Source: an uncultured Clostridia bacterium
GTDB lineage: Bacteria; Bacillota; Clostridia; TANB77; CAG-508
Assembly: GCA_947628395.1 (NCBI GenBank)
Contig: CANQZP010000001.1
Span: forward strand, 1-64,000
Direction: 5' to 3'
DNA: 64,000 nt
Shown: piece by piece, positions 28,610 through 37,569 of the stretch
Position numbering within the stretch: position 1 is the first letter of the stretch
Layout of the letters: every line of letters starts with the position of its first letter
Notes under the pieces: generated by a model
The model's input: only the letters and a program-made list of their open reading frames with translations
Told to the model about the DNA's origin: nothing
The model's database searches: none
Position numbers and translations under genes: made by a program

Positions 28610-28687
28610 TTTCAGACAGGGGGACGGAGTTATTTGTCTAAGAATTGAAAATTCTTAGACAAATAACTCCGTCCCCTCTGTCTGAAA
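28610..28687. repeat. Family B long palindrome
   Basis: A near-perfect inverted repeat of about 36 bases per arm has arms of the form CAGACAGGGGGACGGAGTTA...TTTGTCTAAGAATT and a four-base centre. A partial extra left end is at 28563-28577. It lies between convergent genes and could form a strong hairpin at the 3' end of both transcripts, although there is no T run. Confidence 0.9.
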
Positions 28688-28708
28688 TAATTAAATTCCC
28701 CTATAATT

Positions 28709-29314
28709 TTATTCAATAACAATATTATCTTCATCTAAATAAATAAAAGGTAATTTTATATCAGTATTATCTATTTCTTTCACAACATTTGCAATTCTAA
28801 CTTGAATACAATCTATAGAATTTGCTGAAATAATGGCCTTTTTATTACCATTTGCACCAGCATGAGCTAGTCCTCTTAATGTTCCTGTAACAATAATATT
28901 TTCTCCAGCAATTACCTCTGCTCCATAATTCAAATCCCCAAGAACAACAATACTTCCAGTAAATTCTTCTTTTTGACCTGAACGAAGTGAACCTCTTATA
29001 AACTTAGTATCTGATGTATCTATATCGCTCTCATACGTCTTTTTTATTGCGTGAAGTCCTAAAAGCTCAGAAGTTTCTCCAAAGGTTATTCTAACATCTA
29101 TTGATTTTGAAATTAATTTCTTAATTTCATCTTTTTCTTTTTCTTTTAAAACCTTTCCTATAATATGTATAGGCGTTTTTTCTTTATCATAATATTTTTT
29201 AAGCCTTGGCATTTTAGAAGTTAATTCTTCAATAATTTGATTTTGCTCTGCTTCTGCATTAATAGTTATCTTTAATTCTTCTTTTGTAACTGTAATTCTA
29301 ATACAACTTCTCAT
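28709..29314 (-). CDS. minC: Septum site-determining protein MinC
   Basis: MinC inhibits FtsZ assembly away from midcell. The start is the ATG at 29314 (MRSCIRITV), which follows GGAGGGG; the longer frame adds ten residues without a ribosome site. The product is 201 residues. The N-terminal domain covers about residues 1-95, and the C-terminal beta-helix shows the hallmark FIRGSLRSGQ, GDLNYGAEV, GTLRGLAHAGANG. The order mreBCD-mrdA-minC is a common Clostridia/Bacillus arrangement, but the usual next gene, minD, is missing here; a repeat array and unrelated small genes follow. Direct repeats flank the gene. MinD may be encoded elsewhere. Confidence 0.9.
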   Translation of the reverse strand: MRSCIRITVTKEELKITINAEAEQNQIIEELTSKMPRLKKYYDKEKTPIHIIGKVLKEKEKDEIKKLISKSIDVRITFGETSELLGLHAIKKTYESDIDTSDTKFIRGSLRSGQKEEFTGSIVVLGDLNYGAEVIAGENIIVTGTLRGLAHAGANGNKKAIISANSIDCIQVRIANVVKEIDNTDIKLPFIYLDEDNIVIE

Positions 29315-29358
29315 TTTCCCCTCCATTTTATTTTTTACAATCAAATATATTTTCTGTC

Positions 29359-29470
29359 GGGCGGACTTAGAGGCCCGCCCCTACATTTTTTGCAATGATA
29401 TATTCTTCTTGTTATTACCCTATATTTGTAGGGGCGGGGCTTGTCTCCGCCCTTCTAATCGCCCCTACAG
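29359..29470. repeat. Composite family A element, right copy around minC
   Basis: This is the second copy of the composite described at 28441-28556: GGGCGGACTTAGAGGCCCGC, the same spacer, then GTAGGGGCGGGGCTTG / CTCCGCCC and ATCGCCCCTAC. It ends two bases before the mrdA stop codon. Confidence 0.85.
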
Positions 29471-29472
29471 AT

Positions 29473-31565
29473 TTATCTCAAACTTTCTGTATCATAAAGT
29501 GCTGACATATTTTCTTTAATTTCCTCTATATTCATTCCAAAATACTCACCAATAATATTCCTTACAACCTCAGCAGTATAATTTCCATGACCACCATTTT
29601 CAACTAAAACCACAACCGCAATCTCAGGGTTATCAAAAGGAGCAAAGCCAGCAAACCATGCATTAGTATAGTTTCCAGCTTCTGTAGATCCAGTCTTTCC
29701 ACCAACAGGTATTTCAAATCCTTCAAATATAGAATAAGCAGTTCCACCTACTTCCTCTGTAACTGACCTCATACCCTCCAAAACAGCATTAATATTTTGC
29801 TCATTCATACTAACACTTTCTGTATAAACATCATCTAATCCTAATTTTTCATTAACATATTTTTCTATTTCTTCTTTTGGAACTTTATTTCCTTCAGAAG
29901 TAACAATATTTTGAATTATAGTAGGTTTTACAACTTGACCCTTGTTAGCTATCATTGCTACATATTTAGCTACTTGAATAGGTGTAAAGTCATTATAACT
30001 TTGACCTATAGCTGCAGATAAAGTGCTTCCTTCAGTCCAGCTATCCCCCTTCTTCTGAGCAGTCTCAGCAGAAGCTAAAGTTCCTGTGCTTTCATTTGGA
30101 AGTTCAATTCCTGTTTTTCTACCTAATCCAAAATAACTAGCGTATGCAGATAATCTATCTATTCCTAACCTATATCCCATTTCATAGAAAAAGTAATTAC
30201 AAGATTTTTGAATAGCGCCAGATACATTTAAAGGTCCATGTCCATAACCATAATCATTATAAATCCAACATGCTGGTCTATGTGCTCTAGGATATATTCC
30301 GAGTATCATTTATTCTTTCAGTTGGAGTAACAACACCTGTCTCTAAAGCAGCTACTGCTGTAGCCATCTTAAATATAGAACCCGGTGCATACGTTCCTTG
30401 TATAGCTCTATTTAAAATTGCAGAATTATTTTGATATTCATTCCATTTTTCATTAGATATTCCATTTAAAAATTGTCCTGGCTCATAATCTGGACAGCTT
30501 GCCATAGCTAAAACTTCACCTGTTTTTATATTTAAAACAACTACTGCTCCGTCCTTGTGCATTATAAGCTTCTCCAAATCCACCAGATTTAATTTTTTCT
30601 ATATTAGTTTTTAAAGATTGTTCAGCTATATTTTGCAAATTTGCATCTATTGTCAAAACTACATTTGCTCCACCTATAGCTTCTTTCGTAGTATATTCTC
30701 CAGATGTTGCTCCATCTACTGTCATATCTATCTGTTTAGTTCCATTTTCACCTTTTAAATAGTTTTCAAATAAATATTCAATTCCTGTTTTTCCAATATA
30801 ATCATCAGCTTCATATTTATCTTTCTTGTCAGAATATTCTTGCTCATCAATTCTACCAATGTATCCTATTGTATGAGAAGCTAAGCTTCCCTGAGAATAA
30901 ACACGATTAGATTCAACCTCAATATTTATCCCCGGAAGTTCATTTCCTCTTTCACTTATCTGTAACATACTAGCTCTCGAAATATTTTGAGCAAGCTGAA
31001 TTGGAGTAGTTGATGTATATCCTATACTTTCTATTGTATATCTTAATCCAATTACTTTTCTAAGACTAGCTACATCATCTATATTAACAGAATATTTATC
31101 TTTGAATTTATAAAAAGCTTCCTCTGGAGTAGCCTTCTCAGAAATCTCATATTTCTCCCTAAATTTAGAAAGTTCTTCTTCATTATCAAATTCATATTTA
31201 AAAGGATTTATTGAGATTGGAAACTCATCTATATATTTATCTTTATTATTTTCTAAAGTTTGTGCTAAAATCAAAAGTGCATTATTCATGTCATCATCTG
31301 AAGCTTTTGTTTTATATAAATCAACATTAAATCCCATTTGTGTATCAGCTAAAATTTTTCCTGTTCTATCTAATATTTTTCCTCTAGCCGCTTCTATTGT
31401 AGCTTCCTTAGAAAGCCTTATATTTGATGTTTCTCTATATTCTTTTCCATGAATAATTTGAAGATTGAATAATTGAATAATAAGCAAAATTCCAACCATA
31501 TAAACTACTGTAGTTAGTATATTAAACCTAAAATTTGTTTTTTCTAATTCAGTTTTTTTAGCCAA
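29473..31565 (-). CDS. mrdA: Penicillin-binding protein 2 (elongasome transpeptidase), two +1 frame changes
   Basis: This class B PBP cross-links peptidoglycan during side-wall growth with MreBCD. It is read in three overlapping frames: 31565-30552, 30550-30302 and 30300-29473. Joining them by dropping one C at 30551 and one at 30301 gives 696 residues, a normal family length. Visible features are an N-terminal membrane helix, RGKILDRTG in the pedestal region, SIFK (Ser about 396), SCN (about 454) and KTG (about 623), with each catalytic motif intact but spread over different frames. The TTG start follows GAAGGTGA. Both frame changes are at in-frame CGG codons. Intact motifs either side of the breaks argue for recoding or sequencing error over gene decay. 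Confidence 0.85.
30299..30301 (-). other. CGG frame-change site 2 of mrdA
   Basis: Coding strand reads AAT GAT ACT CGG AAT, with a stop four codons later. Skipping the C at 30301 gives ACT GGA ATA TAT CCT, continuing as DTGIYPRAH into the transpeptidase domain with the SCN and KTG motifs. Confidence 0.85.
30549..30551 (-). other. CGG frame-change site 1 of mrdA
   Basis: Coding strand reads GCA CAA GGA CGG AGC, with a stop 12 codons on. Skipping the C at 30551 gives GGA GGA GCA GTA, continuing as QGGAVVVLNIKTGEVLAMAS, the expected opening of the PBP transpeptidase domain. Confidence 0.85.
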
Positions 31566-31581
31566 ATATTCACCTTCTCTC

Positions 31582-32116
31582 TTAAAAATATCTAGTTAAA
31601 ATATTTTTTTGTTTAAAATACCCTTCTATTTTATATCCTACTTTTAATATTAATCTATATAAAATAATAGTAAGTATCGAATTATATAAAACCTCTATAA
31701 ATAAAATTTTAATAAAAGATTTTATTTCTACTGCCATTTCCAAAATAATAACATTTAAAAAATAATATCCAACTTCATAAAATATAGTTGTACCAATTAC
31801 CATTATCATTATTGTTAATTTACTATCTTTTGAAAAGTTTTTATCTATATATCCAGCAAGTACTCCTACTAAACATAACATAAAAGCAGATATTCCTATT
31901 GTTTTTCCAACAGCAAAATCTAATGTTATTCCGGATTATAAGTCCCATAATCATAGAGAAAGTTCCTCCTGAAAATAATCCTAAAAATAGTATTAACATT
32001 ATAAATAAATTTGGGCTCACACCTGCTATTGTAAACCAACTAAAGAAATTAGCTTGTAGAAAATATATCAATAAAAATACAATATATGTAATTATTCCTA
32101 TAAGTATTTTCTTCAT
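31582..32116 (-). CDS. mreD: Rod shape-determining protein MreD, one +1 frame change
   Basis: MreD is the integral membrane partner of MreC in the elongasome. Frame one runs from the ATG at 32116 (preceded by AAAGGA) to 31934; frame two runs from 31932 to the stop at 31582. Omitting the C at 31933 gives a 177-residue protein with about five hydrophobic segments, the usual MreD size. The joined sequence reads IMGLIIGITLDFAVGKTIG, a plausible loop and helix. It sits between mreC and mrdA, 13 bases after mreC and 16 before mrdA, clearly in one operon. Confidence 0.85.
31931..31933 (-). other. CGG frame-change site of mreD
   Basis: Coding strand reads CTT ATA ATC CGG AAT. Skipping the C at 31933 gives ATC GGA ATA ACA TTA. 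The zero frame continues as 30 residues of non-MreD sequence before a stop. Confidence 0.85.
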
Positions 32117-32129
32117 TTACTAATCCTTT

Positions 32130-32948
32130 CTATTCATTATTAATAACAAGAACTGTATATAACTTTGAAAAATCAACTGATGTTTCAACTATAGCATATC
32201 TATCAGTTATATTAGATTTATTTACAACTTGTTTTATTGTTCCTATAGTTATTCCTTTTGGATAGATTCCTCCAAGTCCAGAAGTTATTACACTATCTCC
32301 TACTAATAATTCAGCAGAAGTATCTATATATGTTGCTATAAGTTCTGAATTATCTTCAACAGAGCCTTTAGCAATAATACTTTCATTTGTTGTACTAATT
32401 AAAGCACTAACACTACTTGCACTATCAACAATTACTTGTACTTTAGCAGTATGCTCTGTAACTGAAATAGTATGACCAACTAATCCTTTATCTGCGATTA
32501 CTGTCATATTTTCTTTTACACCATCTGCAGTTCCAACATTTATAACAAGAGTACTACTATAATTACTAACATCTTTGTCTATAATATACGCTGGAATTGT
32601 TTTATACTCTTTATATTTATCTGTTAAACTCATATATTCTTGGAGTGTAGCATTTTCAGCTTTTACAATTTCTAATTCTCTAAGTTTAGTTTCAAGCTCA
32701 CTGTTTTTCTTATATAAATCTTCATTCTCTTTTTTCAAAGTATCTAAGTCAGTAAAAAATTGTTTATTACCAGATACTTTATTTTTAAGCATTGTAAAAC
32801 CATTCTGTACAGGTCTAATTATTGAACTTGTTAAGCTTTCTATATAAGATACATTTTTCATATCTACATTTGTAAGAACAACAAGTAGAATTAAAATTAC
32901 AATTGTAATTATTGTTCCAAAAATATTTGAATGTCTCTTTTTTAACAT
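32130..32948 (-). CDS. mreC: Rod shape-determining protein MreC
   Basis: MreC is a membrane-anchored periplasm-side scaffold that links MreB and MreD to PBP2. The 272-residue protein has a short basic N-terminus, a transmembrane helix (residues about 10-28), a coiled coil (about 65-105, heavy in Glu/Lys/Leu) and the beta-barrel domain with NVGTADGV, GLVGHTI and SGLGGIYPKGI, typical of the family. The ATG follows GGAGGCAGG. It is the only one of mreB, mreC, mreD and mrdA with an unbroken frame, and it contains no CGG codon. Confidence 0.95.
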   Translation of the reverse strand: MLKKRHSNIFGTIITIVILILLVVLTNVDMKNVSYIESLTSSIIRPVQNGFTMLKNKVSGNKQFFTDLDTLKKENEDLYKKNSELETKLRELEIVKAENATLQEYMSLTDKYKEYKTIPAYIIDKDVSNYSSTLVINVGTADGVKENMTVIADKGLVGHTISVTEHTAKVQVIVDSASSVSALISTTNESIIAKGSVEDNSELIATYIDTSAELLVGDSVITSGLGGIYPKGITIGTIKQVVNKSNITDRYAIVETSVDFSKLYTVLVINNE

Positions 32949-32962
32949 TACCTGCCTCCAAT

Positions 32963-33986
32963 CTATTTAATCTTTTTTGATTGTAGTCCTTTTATTCTCA
33001 TTGTATTATCTAGTGTTCTTTCTGCACCATATACCATACATTCTAATGGGTTTGTAGCAACATAAACAGGCACTTCTATTCTATCACTAATAAGCTCATC
33101 TAATTTTTTAATTAAAGCTCCACCTCCACAAAGAGTTATTCCTCTTTCTGTTATATCAGAAACTAATTCTGGTGGAGTTTTTTCAATCGTTAATTTTATA
33201 GTTGCAATTATCTGTTCAATAGACTTTCTTATAGCTTCTTCTACTTGAAAAGAATCTATTTCTATAGTCTTAGGAAGACCAGTTTGTAAATCTCTTCCCT
33301 TAACTTCTATTTTTTCTATAGGGCCAGGTTTAACATTACCAATTTCCATTTTTATTCTCTCAGCAATAGTCTCACCGATTTCTATTCTCTCATTTTTTCT
33401 AATATAATCTATAATATTTGTGTCTAGTGTATCACCAGCTACATATGTAGAAGATGTAAGAACTATTCCACCGAAGTGAAATAACTGCAACTTCCGTAAC
33501 TCCAGCTCCTAAATCAACTATCAAATTACCTGATGGTTCTGTTATATTGATATTAGCACCTATAGCAGATGCCAGTGGTTCATCTATTAAAAATACTTGT
33601 CTTGCACCAGCATCATAAACAGCTTCTTCTAGAGCTCTTCTTTCTACCTCTGTAACACCTGACGGAATACCTATAACTACTCTTGGTCTTCCAATAAATT
33701 TAGTTTTTCTAAGCTCTCCTAAAACCTCTTTAAGTAGTAATTCAGTAGCTGTTAAATCAGCAATTACTCCGTTTTTTAGTGGTCTTATTGCTTCTATATT
33801 ATCAGGAGTCTTTCCAAGCATCTCTTTAGCTTCTTCTCCTATAGCCATAATTTTTCTAGATTTTTTATCTAAAGCAATTACTGAAGGAATATTTTTTACT
33901 AATCCCTCATTTTTTATTGCTACTAATATATTACTAGTTCCTAAATCAATCCCTATATCTTTACCTGAAATGTTAAAAAAGCCCAT
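32963..33986 (-). CDS. mreB: Rod shape-determining actin-like protein MreB, one +1 frame change
   Basis: MreB forms ATP-dependent filaments that guide side-wall synthesis. The frame starts at the ATG 33986 (after AAAGGGGAG) and runs to 33474; the second frame runs 33472-32963. Dropping the C at 33473 gives 340 residues, matching the family. The ATP-binding phosphate-1 motif (IGIDLGTSNILVA) is at residues about 12-24, and phosphate-2 (LIVDLGAGVTEVAVISLGG) spans the junction itself. GITLCGGGALIKKL follows near residue 290. It overlaps radC by 14 bases. The junction glycine belongs to the conserved ISLGGIV motif, so the joined form is very likely the true product. Confidence 0.9.
33471..33473 (-). 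other. CGG frame-change site of mreB
   Basis: Coding strand reads GTT ATT TCA CTT CGG TGG. Skipping the C at 33473 gives CTT GGT GGA ATA GTT, restoring ISLGGIV, a motif conserved in MreB. This is the only site where the new codon is GGT; the other five give GGA. The preceding codon CTT could re-pair as TTC, as in the release-factor-2 frameshift, but the other sites lack this. Confidence 0.9.
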
Positions 33987-34680
33987 TATTTTCTCCCCTT
34001 TTCCAATCTATTCTTTTATAAATTCCATCACCTATAACAATATGGTCTAACAATTCAATTTCAAACAATTTACAACAAGAATCTATTTTTTTAGTTAAAT
34101 TATAATCCTCTGTACTTGGAGTAGGATTTCCGCTAGGATGATTATGAACTAAAATTATCTTAGTTGCACCAAGTTTTATTGCTTCTCCTAGTATTTCTTT
34201 TGGGTCAACTACCGCAAAATTAGAACCTCCAAGTGAAACATTCTTTATTCTTAAAACTTTATTCTTAGAATTTAATAAAACAACTTTTACAATTTCTCTC
34301 TTTTCATATCTTAATTCTTCTATAAATAAATTTGCCGCTTCTTGTGAAGAATTAATAATTATATCATTCCCAAGTGGCTTAGACATTCTTTTTGTAATTT
34401 CTGTTAAAGCTTTTAATCTTATAGCCTTTACATTACCAATTCCTTTTATCTTCCTAAATTCATCTATAGTACAATCTTGTAAAAATCTCATATTATTTTC
34501 TTCTGTATTTTCGCCGAGTTTCAATACCTTTTGAGCAAGAGATATTGAAGTTTCATCTTTTGTTCCACTTCCTAAAATAATGGCTAAAAGCTCTACATTA
34601 GATAAATTTTCTGCTCCATATAACATCAATTTTTCATAAGGTCTTTCTGATAATGGAAGCTCTTTTACTTTTAAAGTCAT
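33973..34680 (-). CDS. radC: RadC family JAB/MPN domain protein
   Basis: RadC-like proteins carry a JAMM/MPN metalloprotease-like fold; their role in the cell is unsettled and the old DNA-repair assignment is doubtful. The 235-residue protein has a helix-hairpin-helix region (FRKIKGIGNVKAIRLKAL, residues about 75-92) and the JAMM signature HNHPSGNPTPSTED near residue 175. The ATG follows AAAGGAG. It overlaps mreB by 14 bases, and radC just upstream of mreBCD is a standard gene order. The frame is intact. Confidence 0.93.
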   Translation of the reverse strand: MTLKVKELPLSERPYEKLMLYGAENLSNVELLAIILGSGTKDETSISLAQKVLKLGENTEENNMRFLQDCTIDEFRKIKGIGNVKAIRLKALTEITKRMSKPLGNDIIINSSQEAANLFIEELRYEKREIVKVVLLNSKNKVLRIKNVSLGGSNFAVVDPKEILGEAIKLGATKIILVHNHPSGNPTPSTEDYNLTKKIDSCCKLFEIELLDHIVIGDGIYKRIDWKRGENNGLF

Positions 34681-34717
34681 AAAACTCCTTTCTTAAATAG
34701 CCCCCATTTTATTTTTT

Positions 34718-34975
34718 TTAAATTTTTCTATAAATAAATATTGCAGCAACAATACCAATTATACTAGCAACATTTATTCTTATCCACAAACCAAAAGTTA
34801 TAGTAATAACACTAAGATTTAACTCTATTGGATTTTTTAGTCCAAATTCTTGTCCATACGCAAGCCACTTAAGCCAGCTAACTTGCTCAGCAAAAGTTGC
34901 AAGTAGTCCTCCTATTACTATACCTGCTAATATAAAAATTAATAGTATCCAAAAATTTTTTTCTCTTGTAGCCAT
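34718..34975 (-). CDS. DUF4321-like small membrane protein
   Basis: The ATG at 34975 (MATREKNFW) is preferred because GGAGGT precedes it; the track-length frame begins four codons earlier without a site. The 85-residue protein has two hydrophobic helices (WILLIFILAGIVIGGLLA and ASIIGIVAAIFIYRKI) around a conserved-looking central stretch (LNLSVITITFGLWIRIN). This pattern and its location just before radC match the DUF4321 family in Clostridia. The function is unknown. It probably opens the radC-mre-mrdA-minC operon. Confidence 0.75.
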   Translation of the reverse strand: MATREKNFWILLIFILAGIVIGGLLATFAEQVSWLKWLAYGQEFGLKNPIELNLSVITITFGLWIRINVASIIGIVAAIFIYRKI

Positions 34976-34993
34976 TTTAACCTCCAAATTTTT

Positions 34994-35008
34994 CTACGGA
35001 AATTTACA
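34994..35008 (-). promoter_or_regulatory. Upstream motif TAAATTTCCGTA
   Basis: The leader of the DUF4321-radC-mre operon contains TGTAAATTTCCGTAGA shortly before the ribosome site. The same core is found before the M23 peptidase gene (37610-37625) and, less well kept, before the 1633-aa surface gene (near 27070). It may be a transcription-start or operator element; the role is not known. Confidence 0.35.
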
Positions 35009-35177
35009 TTTTACAATATAAATATTATATATTGTATAAGCAATTTTTTCAAGTATTTTTTTCCAAACATAAGGCTGACTATTTCAAACAGGTAAAACAA
35101 TTATGAAGTATAGCAAAAGTTACCAACAAAACATAATATGAGCCATCACCTGTTAAAAAGTAATAATATAAATTAAA

Positions 35178-35203
35178 GAAAAAAGGAGCCTATACAGACT
35201 CCT
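35178..35203 (-). terminator. Terminator after the KH-domain gene
   Basis: Minus strand: AGGAGTC, six-base loop, GGCTCCT, then TTTTTTCTTT. It lies ten bases past the stop codon. Confidence 0.85.
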
Positions 35204-35212
35204 AAATTCCTA

Positions 35213-35899
35213 TCAAATTACATTAATTCTTTTGGCATTAATTAACTTAGCAATTCTTTTAATATTTTCGCCGCCTTTTCCGATAGCAAGTCCCTTATAT
35301 AAATCATGAAGATTAATTGTAACAGTTTGTCCTTTTACATCCATTTTTTTAATGAATACAACTTCGCGTTTTACACGGGTAAATGGACAATTCCTTTCAC
35401 ATACTTTAATATATCCTTCAGGAATGTACTGTTCGTAAAAGTAGTTTGGCTCTTGATAAAAATCTGAAGAAATTGTTACGAAGGAAGAAATCCCATCAAG
35501 AGATTTCTCTGTAAACAGTTCTTCAAAAATTTTTTCCTGTTCATGAGCAACTTCTTCTGCGCAACGGAAATATATTTCCTTTACTAATTCATATTCAGAA
35601 GGATCAATATTCTTCTCTGTATATGTTTCAGATATCAAAACAAATTGCCCACTATCAAGATTAAATTCATATAAAGGTGCTGTAATTGTGACAAATTTTC
35701 CGTCACTGAGACTTAAAACATATCTACATTGTTCTAAGACTCCGTCGCCTTCTATCTCAAAATCAATGCCATTTTCTTCAAGCTTTTTCTTAAGTATTGG
35801 ATCAATATCCTTTACTTCAAAGCTTGGAACTGAAGAAAAATCCTCTTGCCGTAATTCTACATATAAATCACTCATTTTAACCCACTTGTAATTTGACAT
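35213..35899 (-). CDS. KH-domain protein of unknown function with atypical codon use
   Basis: The ATG at 35899 (MSNYKWVKM) follows AAAAGGAGGTAAT. The product is 228 residues. Only the C-terminal 25-30 residues are recognisable, as a KH RNA-binding motif (GLAIGKGGENIKRIAKLINAK, with the GxxG loop). The rest is acidic and I do not recognise it; there is no R3H domain, so it is not Jag. Arginine codons include CGT, CGC, AGG and one CGG at 35849-35851, a mix unlike the AGA-rich neighbours. This CGG is read straight: a +1 slip there would meet a stop 12 codons on. A possible recent acquisition, and the one counter-example to the CGG frame-change pattern. Confidence 0.65.
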   Translation of the reverse strand: MSNYKWVKMSDLYVELRQEDFSSVPSFEVKDIDPILKKKLEENGIDFEIEGDGVLEQCRYVLSLSDGKFVTITAPLYEFNLDSGQFVLISETYTEKNIDPSEYELVKEIYFRCAEEVAHEQEKIFEELFTEKSLDGISSFVTISSDFYQEPNYFYEQYIPEGYIKVCERNCPFTRVKREVVFIKKMDVKGQTVTINLHDLYKGLAIGKGGENIKRIAKLINAKRINVI

Positions 35900-35923
35900 A
35901 ATATTACCTCCTTTTAAATACAA

Positions 35924-35939
35924 TCGGAGGTTTCCCTCC
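35924..35939. promoter_or_regulatory. Leader hairpin upstream of the KH gene
   Basis: A CGGAGG / CCTCCG stem with a four-base loop lies about 10 bases upstream of the ribosome site of the KH gene. It could be a leader hairpin, since one arm resembles a Shine-Dalgarno sequence. Confidence 0.4.
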
Positions 35940-36160
35940 GAACGTTTATTTTTTCGAAGAGAATAACTCTTAATATAATAAAATTATATCATAATTTACA
36001 TAAAAAAACAAGTTCATACTTATTGCCAGACAGGAAAGGACGGCAATGCCTAAAAAATCTGAAAACCAATCAATTTCCATATCTACCAAATATTTATCAT
36101 TTATTATTCCCAATATCCATGATACAATAAAAATATATAGAATATTTAGGAGGAATCCCT

Positions 36161-36562
36161 ATGCAAATAGAAAAAATATCAGACAAACTTTTTTTAGCAA
36201 CAATAACAATCTTAGAATTAGAAGAACTATCTATTTCTAAAGAAAACTTTATGACATCTTCAGAAGAAACCAAATTTCTCCTTAATCAAATAAAAGAAGA
36301 CGCAATTTATTTATTTAATTTAAAAAACAATTTAAAAGAATCCAATACATACCTAATAGATGATACCTTTTTTATTTATTTAAAAACAGAAATTCAAAAC
36401 TATGAATTCACAACAGAAGAAAACTTTTTAGCATTTTGTAACTTCATATCACAAACAAAATACGCTAACGACTTTTATTATGATAGCGAAAAAAAAGAAA
36501 TATCTATATCTCAAGATATTTCTAATGATTTCTTTTATCTATTAAATGAATTTACTAATTAA
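36161..36562 (+). CDS. MecA-like adaptor protein (probable)
   Basis: The ATG follows AGGAGG at a good distance. The 133-residue acidic protein opens with MQIEKISDKLFLATITILEL, which resembles the start of MecA/YpbH adaptors that deliver substrates to ClpC. The usual low-complexity linker and the second domain are shorter than in Bacillus MecA (about 218 residues), so this is a short or diverged version. It ends in an overlap of four bases with the convergent M23 peptidase gene. The assignment rests on N-terminal resemblance only. Confidence 0.45.
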   Translation: MQIEKISDKLFLATITILELEELSISKENFMTSSEETKFLLNQIKEDAIYLFNLKNNLKESNTYLIDDTFFIYLKTEIQNYEFTTEENFLAFCNFISQTKYANDFYYDSEKKEISISQDISNDFFYLLNEFTN

Positions 36563-37569
36563 TACACATAATTTTGTGGATTTTGACAAACTCCATTTAC
36601 TCTAACCTCTAAATGTAAATGAGGACCTGTTGAATTACCAGTAGACCCTACTGCAGAAATTGTTTGTCCTTGGACTACCGGAGTCCCAGCAGAAACATAT
36701 ATTGCACTACAGTGAGCATAATAAGTTTGAACACCATTTCCATGATCTATAACTACCAAATTACCATAAGAACCTTTCCATCCAGCATAAGATACAGTTC
36801 CCGCAGCCGCAGCACCAATTGGAGTTCCTAAAGAAGTCGCTATATCTAATCCAGTATGAGTTCCACTACTTCTTCTACCAAATCTAGAAGTAATCGTACC
36901 TGAAACTGGTCTTATAAGCTGAGTTCCTATTGCTAGACTACTATATGAAACTGTTTGAGCAGTATTAACACTTCCAGTAGCAGCATAACGTGTAGCTGAA
37001 GATGTAGTTTTCTTTGGAGTTGTTACTTGTTTTTGTACAACCGGCTCTTTGAATAACCCTGCAACTATTTTATCTTTATCAGAAAATTCTTTTTGCTCGG
37101 TCTCATATTTTACATTATATTTTATAGAATCAATATTTGTACTTTTTTTCTCTTTTAAAGCATTAATTACGTTTTCAGCTTCTTCATAAGTTTTAACATA
37201 ATATTTTTCTTCATTTCCCTCTAAAATTGCATAATATTTATAATAAGCTGTACCTGTAGCAAGTACCGTATCTAAAACCTTGTCATCAGAAGTTTCATTA
37301 TCTTTTCTTGAAAAACAAGTTTCATATTCAGGTAATGTATCAAACTCTACAAACGCAATATCTTCGTTATCTCCTGTTGACATGTATTCATTGATTTTGT
37401 CTTGTAATTTTGATTTGTCTTCAATATATCCTAAAGTCTCTCCATTTAATTTTACTATATATACAGGTCTATAAATAAAATACATTATCATAAATATGAT
37501 AAAAAAAGCTAAACCAAATAATATTATTAATTTTAATGACTTTCTTAAATTAATTAAAATACTCCTCAT
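36559..37569 (-). CDS. Membrane-anchored M23 family metallopeptidase
   Basis: I predict a cell-wall endopeptidase. Residues about 12-34 form a membrane anchor (LIILFGLAFFIIFMIMYFI). A middle region of about 150 residues follows, then a Thr/Ala/Ser linker, and the C-terminal M23 (LytM-type) domain with SRFGRR, HTGLDIA (zinc His and Asp), YYAHCS and HLHLEVRVNG (zinc His). The active-site residues are complete. Length is 336 residues. The gene is convergent with the MecA-like gene and divergent from the CotF pair; a role in growth or in sporulation cannot be distinguished here. Confidence 0.9.
   Translation of the reverse strand: MRSILINLRKSLKLIILFGLAFFIIFMIMYFIYRPVYIVKLNGETLGYIEDKSKLQDKINEYMSTGDNEDIAFVEFDTLPEYETCFSRKDNETSDDKVLDTVLATGTAYYKYYAILEGNEEKYYVKTYEEAENVINALKEKKSTNIDSIKYNVKYETEQKEFSDKDKIVAGLFKEPVVQKQVTTPKKTTSSATRYAATGSVNTAQTVSYSSLAIGTQLIRPVSGTITSRFGRRSSGTHTGLDIATSLGTPIGAAAAGTVSYAGWKGSYGNLVVIDHGNGVQTYYAHCSAIYVSAGTPVVQGQTISAVGSTGNSTGPHLHLEVRVNGVCQNPQNYVY

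Noticed and set aside
33471..33473. Release-factor-2-like slippage at CTT as a general mechanism
   Set aside because: Only mreB has CTT before the site; the other five have unrelated P-site codons that would not re-pair after a +1 shift.
29473..33986. mreB, mreD and mrdA as true pseudogenes
   Set aside because: Catalytic and nucleotide-binding motifs are intact on both sides of every break, joined lengths are normal, and these are normally essential genes. The breaks share one exact codon, which decay would not produce.
35849..35851. The KH-gene CGG as a seventh frame-change site
   Set aside because: The zero frame stays open for the whole gene and a +1 slip would stop after 12 codons.
35213..35899. 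Jag/KhpB identity for the KH protein
   Set aside because: There is no R3H domain or jag-N-like start, and it does not sit next to rnpA/yidC.
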